Origin: Rummeliibacillus pycnus
GTDB lineage: Bacteria; Bacillota; Bacilli; Bacillales_A; Planococcaceae
NCBI RefSeq assembly: GCF_002884495.1
Contig: NZ_KZ614145.1
Span: 2,122,423-2,186,422 of the forward strand
Direction of reading: 5' to 3'
Length of the DNA stretch: 64,000 bases
In this document: positions 1 through 9,257 of the stretch, one piece after another
Numbering within the stretch: position 1 is the stretch's first letter
Layout: each line of letters begins with the position of its first letter
Notes under the pieces: generated by a model
Databases searched by the model: none
What the model was told of the DNA's origin: nothing
The model's input: the letters and a program-made list of their open reading frames with translations, nothing else
Position numbers and translations under genes: made by a program

Positions 1-303
1 GATTTAGGTGCTTCAAAATTAACAACTTTACGAAGAGTCATTATTCCATTAACAATGAATGGCATAAAAGCTGGCGTTCAAGCAGTATTTATCCCTTCCC
101 TATCACTATTTATGATTACTCGATTAATCGCTGGTAACCGCGTTATTACACTTGGTACCTCCATAGAAGAACAATTCTTAACAACACAGAACTGGGGAAT
201 GGGTTCGACGATTGCTGTTTTCTTAATCATTTTTATGTTTATCATCATGTTAATCACTGGAGAAAAGCGAAAAGGAGCGGCACGTAATGGAAAAGCTAAA
301 TAA
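1..303 (+). CDS. potB: Spermidine/putrescine ABC transporter permease PotB, 3' part
   Basis: Only the last 100 residues are in the window; the frame is open from base 1. They begin inside the cytoplasmic EAA loop (DLGAS...IIP), which docks on the ATPase in ABC importers, and end with two membrane segments and a basic tail. As the upstream partner of PotC it should form half of the polyamine import channel in the membrane. Its stop overlaps the potC start by 17 bases, so the two are translationally coupled. The assignment to PotB rather than another spermidine-type permease rests on the order permease-permease-PotD. Confidence 0.85.
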   Translation, partial: DLGASKLTTLRRVIIPLTMNGIKAGVQAVFIPSLSLFMITRLIAGNRVITLGTSIEEQFLTTQNWGMGSTIAVFLIIFMFIIMLITGEKRKGAARNGKAK

Positions 304-1078
304 AAGATCAAAACTCTATTTAACCTTTGTTTTTGCCGTTCTTTATGCACCGATTCTATTTTTAGTATTTTATTCTTTTAACAGCGGCGATTCCATGACA
401 AATTTCAAATCCTTTACATTAAGTCATTATCGCGATGTATTTGAAGATACCAGATTAATTGTTATTCTAATTAATACGGTCGTTGTTGCCTTGTTGTCTG
501 CCTTAATCTCAACAATCATTGGAACACTTGGTTCTATTGGAATCATTGCAATTCGGAATCGTAAACTACGCAATATGGTCTTATCATTAAATAATATTCT
601 GATTGTTAGTCCTGACGTTATTATCGGTGCTTCTTTCTTAATATTATTTACCATAATCGGGGTTAAATTAGGCTTTACTTCTGTTTTACTATCTCATGCG
701 GCTTTTAGTATTCCAATTGTTGTTTTAATGGTATTACCAAAACTCCAAGAAATGAGTTCATCACTAATTGATGCTGCATTGGACTTAGGTGCTAGCCGCC
801 GTGATGTATTAACTAGAGTCATTTTACCTTTTATAAAACCAGGGATATTTGCTGGTTTCTTTATGGCATTAACTTACTCTTTAGATGACTTTGCTGTAAC
901 ATTCTTTGTTACTGGGAATGGATTTAGTACGCTATCTGTTGAAATTTACTCAATGGCAAGAGCTGGTGTTTCACTAACAGTAAACGCTATTTCCGGATTA
1001 GTATTCTTTGTAACATTAATACTTGTTTTGAGTTATCACTTTATTACAAATCGCCAAAGATTGGGGGCTCATAAATGA
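287..1078 (+). CDS. potC: Spermidine/putrescine ABC transporter permease PotC
   Basis: 263 residues with about six membrane segments (first near residues 11-31) and a clear EAA loop at about residues 162-190 (DAALDLGAS...PF.KPGI), the contact site for the PotA ATPase. It is full length for PotC-type permeases. The ATG follows an AAAAGGAG site that lies inside the end of potB. It should pair with PotB to move spermidine or putrescine delivered by PotD into the cell. The stop codon overlaps the potD start by four bases. Confidence 0.9.
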   Translation: MEKLNKRSKLYLTFVFAVLYAPILFLVFYSFNSGDSMTNFKSFTLSHYRDVFEDTRLIVILINTVVVALLSALISTIIGTLGSIGIIAIRNRKLRNMVLSLNNILIVSPDVIIGASFLILFTIIGVKLGFTSVLLSHAAFSIPIVVLMVLPKLQEMSSSLIDAALDLGASRRDVLTRVILPFIKPGIFAGFFMALTYSLDDFAVTFFVTGNGFSTLSVEIYSMARAGVSLTVNAISGLVFFVTLILVLSYHFITNRQRLGAHK

Positions 1079-2148
1079 AATCATTAGTTCGAGCAACCGT
1101 CGTAATATTACTTGTATGTGCCCTACTTATGTATACTGCACACAGTATTGATACAACATCAGGAAAATCAGGGAAAGATATACTAACTGTCTACAACTGG
1201 GGAGAATATATCGATCCAGCTTTACTTAAGAAATTTGAAAAAGAAACTGGGATTCATGTCATATATGAAACATTTGACTCTAATGAAGCAATGATGACAA
1301 AAATCGAACAAGGTGGTACAAACTATGATATCTCCGTACCTTCAGAATATACGATTGAGCAAATGAAACAACGTCATCTATTAAAGAAAATTGATCATAG
1401 CAAAGTTCCAAATTTAAAGAACATTGACCCGGATTTTTTAAACTTAGATTTTGATAAAAAGAATGAATACTCTATTCCCTATTTCTGGGGAACTGTAGGG
1501 ATTGTTTATAACACCAAATTGTTAAAAGGCTATGATTTTAATAGCTGGAATGATTTATGGGACCCTTCTTTAAAAGGAAAAGTAATATTAGTCGATAGTG
1601 CACGTGAAGTAATGGGTGTCGGCTTAAATAGTATGGGGAAATCACTTAACTCAACAGATAGTAGTGAATTAAATGCAGCTACTAACAAATTGATCAAAAT
1701 GGCACCAAATGTAAAAGCAGTGATTGGCGACGAAGTAACCCAAATGATGATTAATGGGGATGCTGAAGTTGCTTTAACTTGGTCTGGCCAAGCTGCAGAT
1801 ATGATGTATGAAAACAAAGATTTAACATACAGTATTCCTAAAGAAGGATCAAATTTATGGTTTGATAATATGGTTATTCCAAAAACTTCTAAAAACTATG
1901 AAGGTGCTTTAAAATTTATTAACTTCATGTGTGATCCCAAAAATGCTGCTCAAAATGCTGATTATGTTGGTTATTCTACCCCCAATAAAGCAGCACTTAA
2001 ATTACTAGATCCTGAAGTAGTCAATGATGAACGCTACTACCCTTCAAAAGAAATCAGAAATAAACTTCATGTCTATAGAAATTTAGGAAAAGAAAAAATT
2101 GGAGAGTACAATGAGTTATTCTTAAAATTTAAGATGTCTCTTCACTAA
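1075..2148 (+). CDS. potD: Spermidine/putrescine-binding protein PotD
   Basis: 357 residues: an N-terminal hydrophobic segment (about 8-20) followed by a periplasmic-binding-protein type 2 fold starting TVYNWGEYIDPALLKKFE, typical of PotD/PotF. It captures polyamines outside the cell for the PotBC channel. Most Gram-positive PotD proteins are lipoproteins; here the only early cysteine (residue 15, LLVC) sits in a poor lipobox with valine before the cysteine, so the protein may be held by an uncleaved anchor or be secreted. It is the last gene of the operon, since a terminator follows directly. Confidence 0.9.
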   Translation: MKSLVRATVVILLVCALLMYTAHSIDTTSGKSGKDILTVYNWGEYIDPALLKKFEKETGIHVIYETFDSNEAMMTKIEQGGTNYDISVPSEYTIEQMKQRHLLKKIDHSKVPNLKNIDPDFLNLDFDKKNEYSIPYFWGTVGIVYNTKLLKGYDFNSWNDLWDPSLKGKVILVDSAREVMGVGLNSMGKSLNSTDSSELNAATNKLIKMAPNVKAVIGDEVTQMMINGDAEVALTWSGQAADMMYENKDLTYSIPKEGSNLWFDNMVIPKTSKNYEGALKFINFMCDPKNAAQNADYVGYSTPNKAALKLLDPEVVNDERYYPSKEIRNKLHVYRNLGKEKIGEYNELFLKFKMSLH

Positions 2149-2152
2149 ACCT

Positions 2153-2182
2153 AAAGGCTCTTACTAGTAAGGGCCTTTTTTC
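2153..2182 (+). terminator. Terminator after potD
   Basis: Stem GGCTCTTAC/GTAAGGGCC (one G-T pair) with a three-base loop, followed by six T. It ends the pot operon. Confidence 0.75.
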
Positions 2183-2309
2183 TATTAATTGAAAGCTATT
2201 TATAGTTAGATTCGATCAATTCCACAAGCATTTCTAATTAGAATAAATGATACCCTCTTCATTTCCACTACTGATGCTTTCTGTGAGCAGTCCTCAAAAG
2301 TTTATATGA

Positions 2310-2338
2310 TTGAACGTCTCACAAACAATCGATATAAT
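2310..2338 (+). promoter_or_regulatory. Sigma-A promoter of the MFS gene
   Basis: TTGAAC at 2310-2315, a 17-base spacer and a perfect TATAAT at 2333-2338, about 60 bases before the MFS start codon. Good vegetative promoter by sequence. Confidence 0.65.
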
Positions 2339-2397
2339 AAAACACAGTGATAAAAAATACTTAGATATACGAAATAATGAGGAGACACATAGAATAT

Positions 2398-3570
2398 ATG
2401 AAAAAAACTAAATTAGCTCTCATTTTATTAATGTTCAATATGTTTATAACGATGAGTGCAATTGGCTTAATTGTTCCTATTATGCCAAGCTATTTAAAAG
2501 AATTTGGGGCAAAAGGTCAAGTGCTCGGATTTTTAATTGCAACAATTGCTTTTGCTCAATTCATTTTTTCTCCAATAGCTGGAAGCCTATCTGATAAACT
2601 TGGTAGAAAAAAATTAATTATATTTGGATTACTTTTGAATGGGATTTGTCAAATTCTATTTGGTTCATCTACTGAATTGTGGGAACTATTTGTTTTACGA
2701 TTTTTAATCGGGGTTGGATCCGCTTTCATCACTCCACCAATAATGGCTTATGCAGCTGATATTACGACTTTAGAAGAACGTGGAAAAGCAATGGGTATGA
2801 TTGGTGCTGCCATTTCCTTTGGCTTTATGATTGGACCAGGAATAGGTGGTGCATTATCCAATGTTAGTTTGCACTTTCCATTCTTTGTAGCTGGTATTGC
2901 TGCAATAACTGCGGCGATCTTATCATTATTCTTTTTACCTAAAACGGAACCAACTCTTGTAGATAAACCAACTGGAAATAATATTGTAAAAGAAATGATT
3001 CGTTCATTTAAAACATCTTACTTTGTATTATTAGTTGTTGTGTTTGTATTTTCATTTGGAATTGCAAACTTCCAAGCTACTTTATCAATGTTCCTAACTT
3101 ATAAATTTAACTTTACTCCAAATGATATAGCTATTTTAATGACAGTTGGCGGATTTGCTGGGGTAATTGTTCAAGGCGTTTTATTGAACCGGTTATTTAA
3201 ACGTTTTGGTGAAATGAATATTATTTTAGTAAGTCTTATTGTGGCGGCTATTTCAATGCTAGGCATGATATTTGTCAGTGGCTTCTTTGTTATTCTCTTC
3301 GTAACTACTTTATTCCAAACTGCCACAACCTTAATCAGACCAGCAGTAAACACGCTCATTTCAAAGGTAGCCGGTAAAGAACAAGGGTATGCAGCCGGTA
3401 TGAATAACGCTTATATGAGCCTTGGGAATATGATTGGACCAGCTTTAGCAGGCACTTTACTCGATTGGCATCTAAATATCCCATTTATACTCGGCACTGT
3501 TATCTTAATGGCATGTTACTTAATTACATTCATTTGGAACAAAAAAACTTTTGCTACTCATTCATCTTGA
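2398..3570 (+). CDS. MFS efflux transporter (Bmr/NorA/Tet type)
   Basis: About 390 residues with some 12 membrane segments. The MFS motif A lies in the loop after the second segment (GSLSDKLGRKK, about residues 62-72) and a glycine/proline-rich motif C follows in segment five (IGPGIGG), the mark of drug/proton antiporters. This suggests export of a toxic compound, but the substrate cannot be read from sequence. I place the start at 2398 (MKKTKLAL) rather than the in-frame ATG at 2377, because GAGGAG at 2379-2384 then acts as ribosome binding site. Monocistronic: own promoter upstream, strong terminator downstream. Confidence 0.8.
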   Translation: MKKTKLALILLMFNMFITMSAIGLIVPIMPSYLKEFGAKGQVLGFLIATIAFAQFIFSPIAGSLSDKLGRKKLIIFGLLLNGICQILFGSSTELWELFVLRFLIGVGSAFITPPIMAYAADITTLEERGKAMGMIGAAISFGFMIGPGIGGALSNVSLHFPFFVAGIAAITAAILSLFFLPKTEPTLVDKPTGNNIVKEMIRSFKTSYFVLLVVVFVFSFGIANFQATLSMFLTYKFNFTPNDIAILMTVGGFAGVIVQGVLLNRLFKRFGEMNIILVSLIVAAISMLGMIFVSGFFVILFVTTLFQTATTLIRPAVNTLISKVAGKEQGYAAGMNNAYMSLGNMIGPALAGTLLDWHLNIPFILGTVILMACYLITFIWNKKTFATHSS

Positions 3571-3678
3571 TCTAGCAACTGTTAATGACTTAAGCGTAGA
3601 ACTATCAAATAAAATGAGGACCCCCTTTTCTTGCTTAGTGAGGTGCCTAGAAAATTATTTTTTACAATTTAAGAAAGA

Positions 3679-3727
3679 TGGCTGTACAAAAATGAGTTAT
3701 TTATCATTTTTGTACAGCCACTTTTTT
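3679..3727. terminator. Bidirectional terminator between the MFS gene and the ABC operon
   Basis: Perfect 17-bp stem (TGGCTGTACAAAAATGA and its complement) with an eight-base loop; CTTTTTT follows on the plus strand and a T-rich stretch on the minus strand. It can end both convergent transcripts. Confidence 0.85.
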
Positions 3728-3816
3728 GCTCTATAGAGTCTATAGATTGTAAATTATTGCTGACGGACTTTTTGAACCACCTTTGTCATTTAACTACGTG
3801 TTAATTGTCAAACGCC

Positions 3817-4659
3817 TCATTTGTTCTTTTTCATATCGACACGTAACTTTTTTACTGATATAAATAGACAAATTACTGTGATTGCTACATAAAAAATTAG
3901 ATACCCTGCCCAAACCGGAAAATGTATTTTGGTCAATTCAACTAATGAGTCTGACATTTCAGGTGAAATTAATGTCAACATTAAAGCAATCGGATTGATC
4001 ATTGCCCAAAAATGCGAAATGGGTGCTGGGTCCCTTAATCCAGGCGAATTTTCTATCGTACTAATACCAATCATAAAGAAAAATGCAGTGATGCCACTCA
4101 AAAATAACATAGCTCCATAAGTGGTAATCATCGAAATAATGGTTTTGCGAATTAATGTCGAAAACATGACACCAATACTAGCAATAGCCAACATCGTTAC
4201 GATTAAGAATGCAAAAATAATCAGTAATTGTCCTGGGGAGATACCACCAAATAGGAAGACTAAACTATAAAGTGGTAGTCCTGCTATAAGTAATAATAAT
4301 AAAAAAACGATTGACGAACTTATTTTCCCAAAAATGATTTGAAAAGAGCTTTGAGGAGATGTCAATAAAATATTCAAGGTCTGTTTTTCACGTTCTGTAC
4401 TTATTGCCCCTGCTGTTAAAGAAGGCGTAATAAACAAAATCAATGCCAGCTGTACATATGACAGTAGTGCAAAGAGAATCACACTCTGTTGAGGATTAAT
4501 AAAACTGCTCCCAGATAAATTAGTTGACATAAAAATAAAACCAAAAACGAAGACACTTAAAACCAGTAGATAAAACAGAATCCCTGCAAAGCTTTTAAAA
4601 GAACGGAAACGTAGCTTCAATTCCTTTATTAGAACTGGATTATGAAATGATAACCTCAT
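3817..4659 (-). CDS. ABC-2 type transporter permease
   Basis: 280 residues with about six membrane segments and the cytoplasmic stretch STEREKQTLNILLTSP, which is characteristic of ABC-2 exporter permeases of the NatB/GldF kind. It is the last gene of a three-gene minus-strand operon and overlaps the ATPase gene by four bases (ATGA). With the ATPase it should form an exporter or a mechanochemical ABC complex. The substrate is unknown. Confidence 0.8.
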   Translation of the reverse strand: MRLSFHNPVLIKELKLRFRSFKSFAGILFYLLVLSVFVFGFIFMSTNLSGSSFINPQQSVILFALLSYVQLALILFITPSLTAGAISTEREKQTLNILLTSPQSSFQIIFGKISSSIVFLLLLLIAGLPLYSLVFLFGGISPGQLLIIFAFLIVTMLAIASIGVMFSTLIRKTIISMITTYGAMLFLSGITAFFFMIGISTIENSPGLRDPAPISHFWAMINPIALMLTLISPEMSDSLVELTKIHFPVWAGYLIFYVAITVICLFISVKKLRVDMKKNK

Positions 4660-5594
4660 ACCTTTTCAACCTCCTTTGTAATCTCCATAAAAACATCCTC
4701 TAAGTCTTTTTCATCTTCTGCAAATGATAGAATCGGCGCGTCTTGCTGTACGACTACTTGCTTTATTAACCTTATTTGATCCTCTTCAGAACCAGTAAAA
4801 CGGAAGTTTAACTGATTTTTTGTTATTTGGATTGATGATACGAATGGGTTTTCCTCAAAGAATTGTTTTGCTAAGTTCAAGTCATACCCAGCTTGATATC
4901 TTACTGTAATCAATTTTTCTCCCATGAGCTGTGCTTGAATCTCTGCTACAGAACCATGGACCATCAATTTTCCTTGATCAATAACACCTATTTCATCACA
5001 CATTTCCGCAAGCTCAGGGAGAATATGTGATGAAATTAATATGGTTTTTCCCTTTCCCTTAAGCTGTTTTAAAATAGCTCTCATTTCTACTCGCGCTCTT
5101 GGATCAAGACCAGATGCAGGTTCATCTAAAATGAGAACCTTTGGATCATGAATCAAAGTCCTAGCTAAGCATAAACGTTGTTTCATCCCTCTAGATAACA
5201 CATCCACATAGTCATATCTTTTATGTGTTAAATTGACGAGTTCTAATAATTGTGGAATAAGCATAGCTCTTTTTTCAGCAGGAACACCATAACTTGAGCC
5301 AAAAAAATCTAAATACTCTCCTACCTTTAATTGATCATAGACACCAAAAAAGTCCGGCATATATCCAATTAGTTTACGAACTTCTTCAGGATTTTGCGTT
5401 ACACTGATACCATCAATAAATGCTTCCCCTGCTGTTGGTTGCAGTAATGTTGATAATATGGAAAATGTTGTAGATTTCCCTGCGCCATTTGCGCCAACAA
5501 AGCCAAAAACTGTTCCCTCATTAATGGTGAGATCAAGCCCCTGTAATGCATAGAAGGAACCATATTTCTTTGTTAATCCATTAATTTCTATCAT
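4656..5594 (-). CDS. ABC transporter ATP-binding protein
   Basis: 312 residues. Walker A is GANGAGKST (residues 34-42), the ABC signature appears as LSRGMKQRL (about 133-141), Walker B plus catalytic glutamate as VLILDEP (153-159), and the D-loop as SGLDP. About 90 residues follow the ATPase core, as in NatA/GldA-like ATPases of ABC-2 systems. It overlaps both neighbours by four bases, so the three proteins are probably made in fixed ratio. Confidence 0.9.
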   Translation of the reverse strand: MIEINGLTKKYGSFYALQGLDLTINEGTVFGFVGANGAGKSTTFSILSTLLQPTAGEAFIDGISVTQNPEEVRKLIGYMPDFFGVYDQLKVGEYLDFFGSSYGVPAEKRAMLIPQLLELVNLTHKRYDYVDVLSRGMKQRLCLARTLIHDPKVLILDEPASGLDPRARVEMRAILKQLKGKGKTILISSHILPELAEMCDEIGVIDQGKLMVHGSVAEIQAQLMGEKLITVRYQAGYDLNLAKQFFEENPFVSSIQITKNQLNFRFTGSEEDQIRLIKQVVVQQDAPILSFAEDEKDLEDVFMEITKEVEKV

Positions 5595-7954
5595 GGTTTG
5601 ACCTCCCCTTTAAGTTGTAGTGTTGGAGCAGTCATCCTATTATTAGCAGACCTTTTTCTCTCTAACCTAAATTTCACTTGACCATTATTTGAAATATAAT
5701 TTTCAATATTTTTTGTTAATGTGAATCGTCCATCATTGATAGGCTCATAATTAAATGTTTTATTATTTAAAATTTGAAGTGTTACATTTTTAGTATCCGT
5801 ATTAGCCATTTGCAATTCTGTCCATTTAAACTTCTTGTTTTGAAGCGTATCAGGAATTGTCCAGTTGAATTCATATACTCCTTCATCTATTAACCATATC
5901 CCACTATTTTCTTGGGATTGCTCGGCATAACCTGCATTTGAAATAGGATTGATTATAAAGTTCATTGAATTCGCAGGTAAAACAAATTCACCAGAAAATT
6001 TCGTTTTTGGACTAAAGCTTTGAATAACTAAATTAATAGCTGATAAATCTACTTTACTATTTTTTATAGAAATAGGTGTGATAGGTTCATCAACCCAACC
6101 AACAAGTGCAGGCTCTTCTGTATTCTCGATCATACCGTAGCCCGATTCCTTTAACATTTCCTTGCGATTTTCCATAATATCGTCTTTGTTCTTCACTGAA
6201 TTTGAATTATTCGATGAGATTGGCATTGCAGGTATTAATAGTGCACCATTAATTGTTTGTGTGATTTTAAGCTTCTGTTTTGGCTTTATAGTACCTATCT
6301 TTAACCATTGACTACCATACCAAATCGAGGCATCCTTCACTGTGTAAGGTAAATTATTTGTTACACTTCCTTTTATTGCTCGATTCTCCACTTCTAAATC
6401 AATATGAAAACTACCCACACTTGGTATTTGTGTTTGACCAGCTATGGTTGATACAGACCAATATCGATTGTTACGTAAAGTTAATTCTTTTTCATTTTGA
6501 TATTGCTCTATCATGCCTTGTTTATGGATTGAACCTATATTATTAAAATTCCGGACCAATGTTGCAGTACTATTTAGAGGTACCTTAAATCTAAAATCAC
6601 CACTTCGATTGGTTAACAATGAGTTCACATAATATCCTGTCAGGCTATCATCTTGATTAATTTTAAAAACTGCAGATTGTTGAATTTGTGGTTTTGAAAG
6701 ACGATCCTTTGCACCATAAGCAAATACCAAAATCGATACAAAAAGTGAAAGTGAAGGTACCAGCCACCAAGCAAATTCCCTCTTGTCTTTCTTTTTCAAA
6801 ATAAAATATAAAAGTGGTCCAACAATAATAATATAAAGAATAATAACGATAACTAAAAGCATAGTTGACACTTGGAATGTAGGAAATAATTCATTTGAAT
6901 ATGTATTACTACCATCAATACTATTCATTCGATTAGTAACATGATTAATGGTATTAAACGGAATTACTTTTTGTAGTAATTTATCATAATTCTTATCTAT
7001 TGAAAGTGGTTCATCACCTAAAGAAAATGCTGTTTGGATGACCTGCCCATTTCCTAAATTTCGTTTTGCAGCTAAAATATGATGGTCTATTTCTAGTATT
7101 GTTTTTGCTGGTTCAACTTTTTGAGCTTGATAAGCAGAAATTCCGTTTGAAAGTCTTATATCTTTTAGAGACTTTCGTATATCTTTTGAAGTAATATGAA
7201 TCGTTTTATCATTGATAGAAAGCGGCAAATAGTTTTGCAATATTCCAATTTCTCCATCTAGATTATCGGAAGCCCCAATTACAATCGTACCACCTGATTT
7301 AACCCACTCTAAAAGAGATTGCTGCTCTTCTTCCTTTAAAGATGTAATAGAATATTCATCTACCACAACAACGTTAGCCATTGTCCAACCATTAGCAGTT
7401 GTTGGAATCAGATCCTCCTTTAATTGACCAAGATGAATAATTTCCATTTGACTTGAACTTAATGATGAAATTTTGGTTAATGCAGATAGGCGATCAACAC
7501 TATTTGTAAAGGTTAATACAAAGACCCCATCTCTTTCATACATCTGAGGCTTAATCTTATCATCGCCTGTAAAGCTCACTTCATCTTCCTTATTCCAACC
7601 ATCCTTATAAATATGAATCGTTTTATCTGTACCTGAAGAATGATCCGTAAAATAATCAAGCATTAGTTTGATTGTTTTTGTCTCATTCGAACCAATTTCT
7701 AGTGGTACAACTACTCCAATTCCTCCAGAATAGCTTTCCTGATTATCAATAACGATATCTCCTGAAAATGCTTCGCCACTATTTGTAACTGTTAGCAATA
7801 CAGGTAAGCCCAATGTATCTTTGTATTTATTATCAAAACCAGCAGTCACTTTAACATCTAATTTTGTTTTAGCTATGGCGTCAAACGCAAAGGTTGGTAA
7901 TATACTTAATAATAAGATCATGCATGAAAAAATAATCCATAGTCTTTTCTGCAA
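5591..7954 (-). CDS. Large extracytoplasmic membrane protein of an ABC-2 operon
   Basis: 787 residues with a TTG start at 7954, chosen because GAGGAGG lies eight bases upstream; the longer ATG-started frame (to 8023) has no good site. Seen: signal peptide (about 1-32), a beta-rich ectodomain, a stretch resembling a class I glutamine-amidotransferase-like fold (VVVDEY...LLEWVKSGGTIVIG), two membrane segments near the middle (about 385-445), then a second ectodomain. It shares its operon with an ABC-2 ATPase and permease. The arrangement recalls GldG-like partners of ABC-2 systems, but I cannot name the function. Confidence 0.75.
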   Translation of the reverse strand: MQKRLWIIFSCMILLLSILPTFAFDAIAKTKLDVKVTAGFDNKYKDTLGLPVLLTVTNSGEAFSGDIVIDNQESYSGGIGVVVPLEIGSNETKTIKLMLDYFTDHSSGTDKTIHIYKDGWNKEDEVSFTGDDKIKPQMYERDGVFVLTFTNSVDRLSALTKISSLSSSQMEIIHLGQLKEDLIPTTANGWTMANVVVVDEYSITSLKEEEQQSLLEWVKSGGTIVIGASDNLDGEIGILQNYLPLSINDKTIHITSKDIRKSLKDIRLSNGISAYQAQKVEPAKTILEIDHHILAAKRNLGNGQVIQTAFSLGDEPLSIDKNYDKLLQKVIPFNTINHVTNRMNSIDGSNTYSNELFPTFQVSTMLLVIVIILYIIIVGPLLYFILKKKDKREFAWWLVPSLSLFVSILVFAYGAKDRLSKPQIQQSAVFKINQDDSLTGYYVNSLLTNRSGDFRFKVPLNSTATLVRNFNNIGSIHKQGMIEQYQNEKELTLRNNRYWSVSTIAGQTQIPSVGSFHIDLEVENRAIKGSVTNNLPYTVKDASIWYGSQWLKIGTIKPKQKLKITQTINGALLIPAMPISSNNSNSVKNKDDIMENRKEMLKESGYGMIENTEEPALVGWVDEPITPISIKNSKVDLSAINLVIQSFSPKTKFSGEFVLPANSMNFIINPISNAGYAEQSQENSGIWLIDEGVYEFNWTIPDTLQNKKFKWTELQMANTDTKNVTLQILNNKTFNYEPINDGRFTLTKNIENYISNNGQVKFRLERKRSANNRMTAPTLQLKGEVKP

Positions 7955-8047
7955 AAAAATGACCTCCTCTTTTCTCTTTGATACTATTACGGATTTCCAG
8001 TCAATAAGGTTCCTTATTTGCATAAAAATACTAAAATATTACATAAT

Positions 8048-8093
8048 CAATACAAAAAAGAGTTAAAGGTATGCAACTACATACCTTTAACTC
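8048..8093 (-). terminator. Terminator after ykuR
   Basis: Perfect 13-bp hairpin (GAGTTAAAGGTATG with its complement, six-base loop) followed on the minus strand by CTTTTTTG. It ends the dapH-ykuR transcript. Confidence 0.85.
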
Positions 8094-8119
8094 CATTCTG
8101 TTATTCTAAACTGTCTAAA

Positions 8120-9244
8120 CTACACACCATAATGACGTAAAAAATGTTCTACAAAACGAACATTTACATCTATTAAATTTTCATCTGGCTGTATAGATGC
8201 ATGATGCAAACCAAATTCTGTATTAGCTCCACCCCAGAACATAGCTCCTGGAATTTCTTTCAAGAAAAATCCAAAATCTTCTCCTGTCATAGCTGGTGAA
8301 CACTCGTACGGAACCACACCGGGAACATCTTCAGCACTTGCTAGTAATGCCTTTGCGCATTGTTCTTGATTGTACACTTGATAGTATGATGAACCATAGT
8401 CTATTTCAACTTTGCATTCATAAGCTATTTCAGTGGCTTTACACAATGCTTCAATACGTTTTTTGATTAGTGCCATTGATTCTGCCGACATGGTACGAAT
8501 TGTGCCTTCTAAACGTGCATTCTCAGCAATAACATTTTGTACATAGCCGGAAGTCATTTTTCCTATCGTAACTACCCCACTATCTAGAGGATTTAAATTA
8601 CGGCTAATAATTGTTTGCAGTTGCAACATCAAGTTTGCAGCTGCTACTGTCATATCCTTTGTATGATGAGGATAGGCAGCATGTCCTCCTTTACCATGCA
8701 GATCAATAAATAACTCCGATGTGTTTGCAAATAGCATTCCTGGTCTAGTTGCCACTGTTCCAACTGGATATTCTGGTGCAATATGCATTGCAAAAATATA
8801 GTTAGGTAGCAAATCAGGACGATCCTTCTGCATCCATTCAAGCATCGGCTTCGCCCCACCAGGACCTTCCTCTGCAGGTTGGAAATAAATAATGATTGTA
8901 TTTTCTGGTTGCTGTTTTGAGAAGGCCTCTACTAAACCAAGTGCTATTGTCATATGGAAATCATGACCACAAGCATGCATAAACCCTGGATGTTCAGATG
9001 CATATGGTAATCCAGTATTTTCAGTAATAGGCAAAGCATCAATATCCGTACGCCATCCAATTTTCAATTGTGGATTTGTTCCAGTAATAGTTACGATAAT
9101 ACCTGTTTTCCATGTATCAATTTTGAAATAAGGCTTCCATAATTCTTCAATCACATGAAGTAAATACTTATGTGTCTTTTCTTCATGAAATCCAATTTCA
9201 GGAATTCTATGTAAATCCCTTCTGATTTCCAATAAAGACTTCAT
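8120..9244 (-). CDS. ykuR: N-acetyldiaminopimelate deacetylase (M20 family)
   Basis: 374 residues of the M20 amidohydrolase family with metal-site motifs HACGHD (residues 90-95) and PAEEGPGG (123-130). YkuR removes the acetyl group from N-acetyl-LL-diaminopimelate in the acetylase branch of lysine/DAP synthesis, in the cytoplasm. The gene lies 13 bases after dapH, which supplies the acetylated intermediate, just as ykuQ-ykuR in B. subtilis. M20 hydrolases of indole-acetyl-amino acids look alike; the dapH neighbour decides the call. Confidence 0.88.
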   Translation of the reverse strand: MKSLLEIRRDLHRIPEIGFHEEKTHKYLLHVIEELWKPYFKIDTWKTGIIVTITGTNPQLKIGWRTDIDALPITENTGLPYASEHPGFMHACGHDFHMTIALGLVEAFSKQQPENTIIIYFQPAEEGPGGAKPMLEWMQKDRPDLLPNYIFAMHIAPEYPVGTVATRPGMLFANTSELFIDLHGKGGHAAYPHHTKDMTVAAANLMLQLQTIISRNLNPLDSGVVTIGKMTSGYVQNVIAENARLEGTIRTMSAESMALIKKRIEALCKATEIAYECKVEIDYGSSYYQVYNQEQCAKALLASAEDVPGVVPYECSPAMTGEDFGFFLKEIPGAMFWGGANTEFGLHHASIQPDENLIDVNVRFVEHFLRHYGV

Positions 9245-9257
9245 CGGTCAACAACTC

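Noticed and set aside
3551-3736. 61-codon ORF after the MFS gene
   Set aside because: It overlaps the MFS 3' end and the strong terminator; no ribosome binding site.
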